DNA from: an uncultured Pseudovibrio sp.
GTDB taxonomy: Bacteria > Pseudomonadota > Alphaproteobacteria > Rhizobiales > Stappiaceae
Length of the DNA stretch: 64,000 nucleotides
Direction of reading: 5' to 3'
Assembly: GCA_947502585.1 (NCBI GenBank)
Contig: CANNAV010000005.1
Location: 1-64,000, forward strand
Position numbers and translations under genes: made by a program. Positions 60,464 to 64,000 of this stretch are shown piece after piece. Numbering within the stretch: position 1 is the first letter of the stretch; every line of letters starts with the position of its first letter. The notes beneath the pieces are model-generated. The model saw nothing but the letters and a program-made list of their open reading frames with translations, was not told the origin of the DNA and made no database searches.

Positions 60464-61618
60464 TTACTTAAGCCAGTTTTCCAACCGCTCTACAGCAAGC
60501 TTGATATCGGGCTCCTTCCCTGCAAAGGAAAAGCGCATGTATTGATGCCCACGCGTCAGATCAAAATCTATACCGGGTGTCGCTGCAATATGTGTCTCTG
60601 CCAACAATTTCTGGCAGAACTCCATGGAGTCATTGGTCAGCTTTGAGACACCCGCGTATACATAAAACGCACCATCAACCGGCAGCACATCAAAACCAAG
60701 TTGCGGTAGATGATCAAGCAGCATCAGTCTGTTTGCCTCATATCCAGCTTTGATTTTCTCATAGTCATCCGTTGCATCAAAAGCTGCTGCCCCAGTCACC
60801 TGCGCCAGCTCCGGGGGAGAAATGTAAAGGCTTTGTGCAATCCGCTCAATCGGACGTACAAGCACTTCGGGCAGCACCATCCAGCCAATACGCCACCCAG
60901 TCATGCAATAGTATTTGGAAAAGCTATTGACAATGATCGCCTTGTCCGTGAAACGAAGCGCCGTCTCCTCCTCCATATCATAGGCAAGCCCATGATAAAT
61001 CTCATCGGAGATGAACCACAGACCCATCACCTCACAAGCATCAACCAGTGCATTGAGAGCCTCAGGAGACATCATGGTGCCAGTCGGGTTTGCCGGACTG
61101 GCCACAAGCACACCCTTCAATGGCTTTTCCTTATGCACTGCCTCAAGTGTCTCAGGGGTGAGCGACCAGCGCGTTTCAGGCCCAACTTCAATCTCCACAC
61201 ACTCCAGCCCCAACACCTCAATGATATTGCGGTACGCCGGATAGCCGGGAGATGTAATGCCAATGCGGTCCCCTCGGTCAAACCCGGCAAGAAATGCAAG
61301 GTTGAACCCGGCAGAGGAACCCGTGGTTGCAAAAATACGAGATTCGGGAACCATTAATCCAAAAGTTTGCTTATAGTAACGGGCAATGCTCCTCTTGAGC
61401 AATGGAATGCCCCGGGCTTCCGTGTAGCCCAATCTGCCAGAAGTCAAATGGTCATGTGCAACCCTCAAAACCGGGTCAGGAACAGGTGCTCCCGGCTGCC
61501 CAACCTCCATGTGCAGCACGTGTTCTCCGCTTTGCTCAAGGCGATTGGCAGCATTCAGCACTTCCATAGCCTGAAAAGGCAGGACTTCACTACGTTTTGA
61601 TCCCACTAATACTGACAA
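60464..61618 (-). CDS. PLP-dependent aminotransferase, class I/II
   Basis: 384 residues, fold type I. The pyridoxal lysine is in SFSKYYCMTGWRIGW (about residue 225). Other marks are GQPGAPVPDPV at the N-terminal strap, SSAGFNLAFLAGFD for cofactor phosphate binding, SPANPTGTMMSPEAL and SDEIYHGLAY. These indicate the aspartate-aminotransferase superfamily (I-gamma type), but the substrate cannot be assigned. A stand-alone gene converging on rne. Confidence 0.85.
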   Translation of the reverse strand: MSVLVGSKRSEVLPFQAMEVLNAANRLEQSGEHVLHMEVGQPGAPVPDPVLRVAHDHLTSGRLGYTEARGIPLLKRSIARYYKQTFGLMVPESRIFATTGSSAGFNLAFLAGFDRGDRIGITSPGYPAYRNIIEVLGLECVEIEVGPETRWSLTPETLEAVHKEKPLKGVLVASPANPTGTMMSPEALNALVDACEVMGLWFISDEIYHGLAYDMEEETALRFTDKAIIVNSFSKYYCMTGWRIGWMVLPEVLVRPIERIAQSLYISPPELAQVTGAAAFDATDDYEKIKAGYEANRLMLLDHLPQLGFDVLPVDGAFYVYAGVSKLTNDSMEFCQKLLAETHIAATPGIDFDLTRGHQYMRFSFAGKEPDIKLAVERLENWLK

Positions 61619-61791
61619 ATGTATTCCCTCTTATTTCTTCTTCTCGAAGCCCGTGCATTAATTTTTCGGTATACCTAGAAATTTTGCCTAATAACTGCCT
61701 ATCTTGGGTGGTTAAGTCTTATTTGAAAGTATATGTAGTACTTTATGTGCGAACCGCTCTGCGCCTGCCAAGCCATTCAAGGGGACTTGAC

Positions 61792-63234
61792 GTGCAATTA
61801 AAGAACTGTGCATTGAAACAAGTGATTGATCCAATCAAATCACAGGCAACAAAGTTTGCGCGCAATTTTCTTATAACAGCAACCGCCCTTTCTCTGGTTG
61901 TACCTAATGTGGCAATCACCACAACTCAAGCTCAACAAAAGAAGGGGCTTCCCCTCGTTCGCGATGCAGAAACTGAAGATCTGCTGCGCGAATACGCCAA
62001 ACCGATCTTCCGGGCAGCAGGGCTTCCTGCCAATCAGGTTGAGATCATATTGGTCAACGATAAGAGCTTTAACGCCTTCGTACCAGACAGCCGCAGGATG
62101 TTTATCAACCTCGGCGTCATCCTGGATGCCAAAACGCCAGGCGAAGTCATTGGCGTAATCGCGCACGAAACCGGGCACATCGCCGGTAACCATCTGGTTC
62201 GCATGCGCCAGGCAGCCTCAAATGCGCAGATCATGTCAGTTATCGGCATGATCCTGGGCGCAGGCGCTATGGCAGCAGGTGCAACCACGGGCAACAGTTC
62301 CATAGCACGCGGCGGTGCAGCGGCAATCTCAGGCGGCGGTTCGCTCGCACAACGCAATTTCCTGTCCTATCGCAGGTCTGAAGAATCATCGGCTGACCAA
62401 GCCGCCTTGCGCTACCTTGATCGCGTTGGCGTTTCTTCCAAAGGAATGCTCACAACATTTGAACGCATGGCGGATCAGGCCTTGTTCTCAGCACAGTATG
62501 TAGACCCATACGCGCTCAGCCACCCCATGCCTCGTGCCCGTTTTACCGCGCTTCAGAACAAGGCACAAAAGTCCAGATACTTTAATAAGAAGGACCCCGA
62601 GCGCCTTCAACAGAAGCATGACATGGTAAAGGCCAAACTGCTTGCATTCACAAGTCACAGAAACTCAGTTTACCGTGCCTATCCGGAGCGAGACAAAAGT
62701 CTGCCCGCGCAATATGCCCGCGCAATTGCGAGCATGCGGTCCGACAAAGCGTCAAAAGCTGTCAGAAAAATTGATGCATTGATCTCAAAAGCGCCGGAAT
62801 ATCCGTACTTTTATGAGATCAAAGGACAGGGCTTGCTGGAAGGCGGCAAGCCAAAAGCCGCAATTGCGCCATTTCGTAAGGCACTGGCGCTTTATCCCGG
62901 CAATCCGCATTTCGAAATCTGGCTGGGCTTTGCAATGGTCGCGTCCGATGACAAGCGATTCCTGAAAGAAGCAAAGAGCATTCTGACCAAAGCTCTGCAA
63001 AAAGACAAATATTCCATGAACGGTTATGCTCAACTCGCGATCGCAAATGCCCGCTTGGGTGATATCGCTGGTGCGGATCTGGCAACCGCTCAAAGTCATA
63101 TGACCCGTGGTGATGTTCGCAGCGCACAACGTTATGCAAAACGCGCTCAAAGAAAATTGAAAGTCGGCTCCCCCGCCTGGCAACAAGCTGACGATATACT
63201 GTCAGTCAGAACGCCTAAGCTCAAACGCCGCTAA
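61792..63234 (+). CDS. M48-family metalloprotease with TPR repeats (BepA-like)
   Basis: A periplasmic protease related to BepA (YfgC), which degrades misassembled outer-membrane proteins. From GTG 61792 it has 480 residues; AAGGGG about 8 bases upstream supports it. The frame continues upstream to 61597 into the aminotransferase gene, but this part is not family-like. It has a signal peptide (about 1-45, ending TTQAQQ), the zinc motif HETGHIAGNH, the third ligand in EESSADQAALRYL, and a C-terminal TPR region from about residue 310 (YFYEIKGQGLLEGGKPKAAIAPFRKAL). It is followed 51 bases on by a thiol oxidoreductase. Confidence 0.9.
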   Translation: MQLKNCALKQVIDPIKSQATKFARNFLITATALSLVVPNVAITTTQAQQKKGLPLVRDAETEDLLREYAKPIFRAAGLPANQVEIILVNDKSFNAFVPDSRRMFINLGVILDAKTPGEVIGVIAHETGHIAGNHLVRMRQAASNAQIMSVIGMILGAGAMAAGATTGNSSIARGGAAAISGGGSLAQRNFLSYRRSEESSADQAALRYLDRVGVSSKGMLTTFERMADQALFSAQYVDPYALSHPMPRARFTALQNKAQKSRYFNKKDPERLQQKHDMVKAKLLAFTSHRNSVYRAYPERDKSLPAQYARAIASMRSDKASKAVRKIDALISKAPEYPYFYEIKGQGLLEGGKPKAAIAPFRKALALYPGNPHFEIWLGFAMVASDDKRFLKEAKSILTKALQKDKYSMNGYAQLAIANARLGDIAGADLATAQSHMTRGDVRSAQRYAKRAQRKLKVGSPAWQQADDILSVRTPKLKRR

Positions 63235-63285
63235 CAGATCACACTGATACAGATCAAACACCCGCACCGGGTTACAGGAGACGTC

Positions 63286-64000
63286 ATGAAGAAACTCATT
63301 CGCCGAGCTGCGATCACAAGTGCAGCAACGCTCGCTCTGCTGCCAGCAACTTTTTCCGCACGGGCAGAATCGGTGAATCGTATTGAAGTGGAAACAATCA
63401 TCAAGGAATATCTTGTTGCAAATCCGGAAATCGTGCTGGAAGCGCTTCAGGAACTTGATAAACGCCGCATTGCAGAAGAAGAAAGCGCTCGTAAAAGCGC
63501 CATTTCCGCCCTTTCTGACAAGATTTACAACAGTGACTACCAGATTGTCCTTGGCAATCCAGATGGCGACGTCACCCTTGTTGAACTGTTCGATTACAAT
63601 TGCGGTTACTGTAAGCGTGCGCTCTCTGATCTTGTCCGCCTTGTAGACGAAGACAAAAACCTGCGCGTTGTCCTAAAAGAATTTCCGGTTCTGGGCAAAG
63701 CATCACAGGAAGCAGCACGCGTTGCAATTGCAGTTGCCGAAGTTGCACCAGATAAATACGAGGATTTCCACCTCGCACTTTTGGGTCAGACTGGCCGTGC
63801 AAATCTCGCCAGCAGCCTGAAGGCAGCTAAGGATCTGGGAATCTCTGATGCGGACCTGGAAAAATCAATGAAGTCCAGCCGCGCAGCTGAAACCTTCCAG
63901 GAAGTATTCGCCATTGCTGAGCAACTCGGCCTCACCGGAACCCCCTCCTACATTCTGGGAGAAGAAGTGATTGTTGGAGCCGTCGGTTACGACACGTTGA
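63286..64000 (+). CDS. DsbA-family thiol:disulfide oxidoreductase (truncated by window edge)
   Basis: The first 238 residues are visible. A signal peptide (about 1-27, ending SARAES) is followed by a helical segment like the N-terminal part of the ScsC/Com1 group (VETIIKEYLVANPEIVLEALQELDKRR). The thioredoxin domain has the redox motif CGYC and the cis-proline GTPSYILG. GGAG (of acaggagacgtc) is about 7 bases before the ATG. It is likely co-transcribed with the upstream protease. It fits periplasmic disulfide formation or isomerisation; the exact role is open. Confidence 0.9.
   Translation, partial: MKKLIRRAAITSAATLALLPATFSARAESVNRIEVETIIKEYLVANPEIVLEALQELDKRRIAEEESARKSAISALSDKIYNSDYQIVLGNPDGDVTLVELFDYNCGYCKRALSDLVRLVDEDKNLRVVLKEFPVLGKASQEAARVAIAVAEVAPDKYEDFHLALLGQTGRANLASSLKAAKDLGISDADLEKSMKSSRAAETFQEVFAIAEQLGLTGTPSYILGEEVIVGAVGYDTL

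Noticed and set aside
61597-61791. Longer N-terminus for the M48 protease
   Set aside because: It overlaps the start of the aminotransferase gene, has no family similarity, and a GTG with a good ribosome binding site at 61792 precedes the signal peptide.

Overview
The window is a stretch of alphaproteobacterial chromosome. The evidence is a 14-subunit nuo operon in rhizobial-type order, a short ProRS of about 440 residues, RNase J beside methylmalonyl-CoA epimerase and BirA, the tig/clpP/clpX/lon/hup block, and an RNase E with a large acidic insertion in its S1 domain. Moderate GC, marine-type content and gene order suggest a Stappiaceae/Pseudovibrio-like member of the Hyphomicrobiales. That is an inference from gene content, not a database match. 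No phage, IS element, CRISPR array or integron is visible. This is mostly core chromosome with small, less familiar genes set between known ones.

Layout. 1-92: tail of an unknown gene. 0.8-8.7 kb (minus strand): lolD, lolC/E, proS, a DUF1467 membrane protein, methylmalonyl-CoA epimerase, RNase J and biotin-protein ligase. A structured plus-strand RNA candidate lies at 4.59-4.78 kb between proS and DUF1467. 8.7-24.1 kb (minus): all 14 subunits of respiratory complex I (nuoA to nuoN). Two extra small genes are translationally coupled into it: a pentapeptide-repeat protein between nuoF and nuoG, and a two-helix membrane protein between nuoH and nuoI. 24.8-28.9 kb: tRNA-Asp, two tandem paralogous secreted peptidoglycan-binding proteins, an unassigned membrane protein and tRNA-Val. 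29.1-36.4 kb (minus): HU, Lon, ClpX, ClpP and trigger factor, a protein-quality-control block. 36.6-39.8 kb: tRNA-Leu, NAD(P)HX repair enzyme and a VOC-family protein. 40.0-42.3 kb: glnB-glnA behind a clear sigma-54 promoter. 42.3-45.1 kb: a second RNA/terminator candidate, tyrS and a decayed methyltransferase gene. 45.1-51.3 kb: a very large AsmA/DUF3971-type protein divergent from a peroxiredoxin, a DUF455 ferritin-like protein and an M23 peptidase. 51.4-56.7 kb (minus): amidase, PBP1A and prfB, the last with the RF2 programmed frameshift. 57.5-64 kb: rne, an aminotransferase, a BepA-like M48 metalloprotease and the start of a DsbA-like thiol oxidoreductase.

How the genes work together. Four themes recur: respiration (complex I), proteostasis (Lon, ClpXP, trigger factor, HU), nitrogen control (PII and glutamine synthetase), and envelope building and quality control (Lol, PBP1A, amidase, M23, AsmA-like, M48, DsbA, PG-binding paralogs).

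The most interesting unexplained items are the two accessory genes embedded in the nuo operon, the tandem four-cysteine secreted paralogs, the plus-strand RNA candidate with a perfect palindrome over its -10 box, and the AsmA-like gene whose membrane anchor can only be translated from a non-AUG/GUG start.
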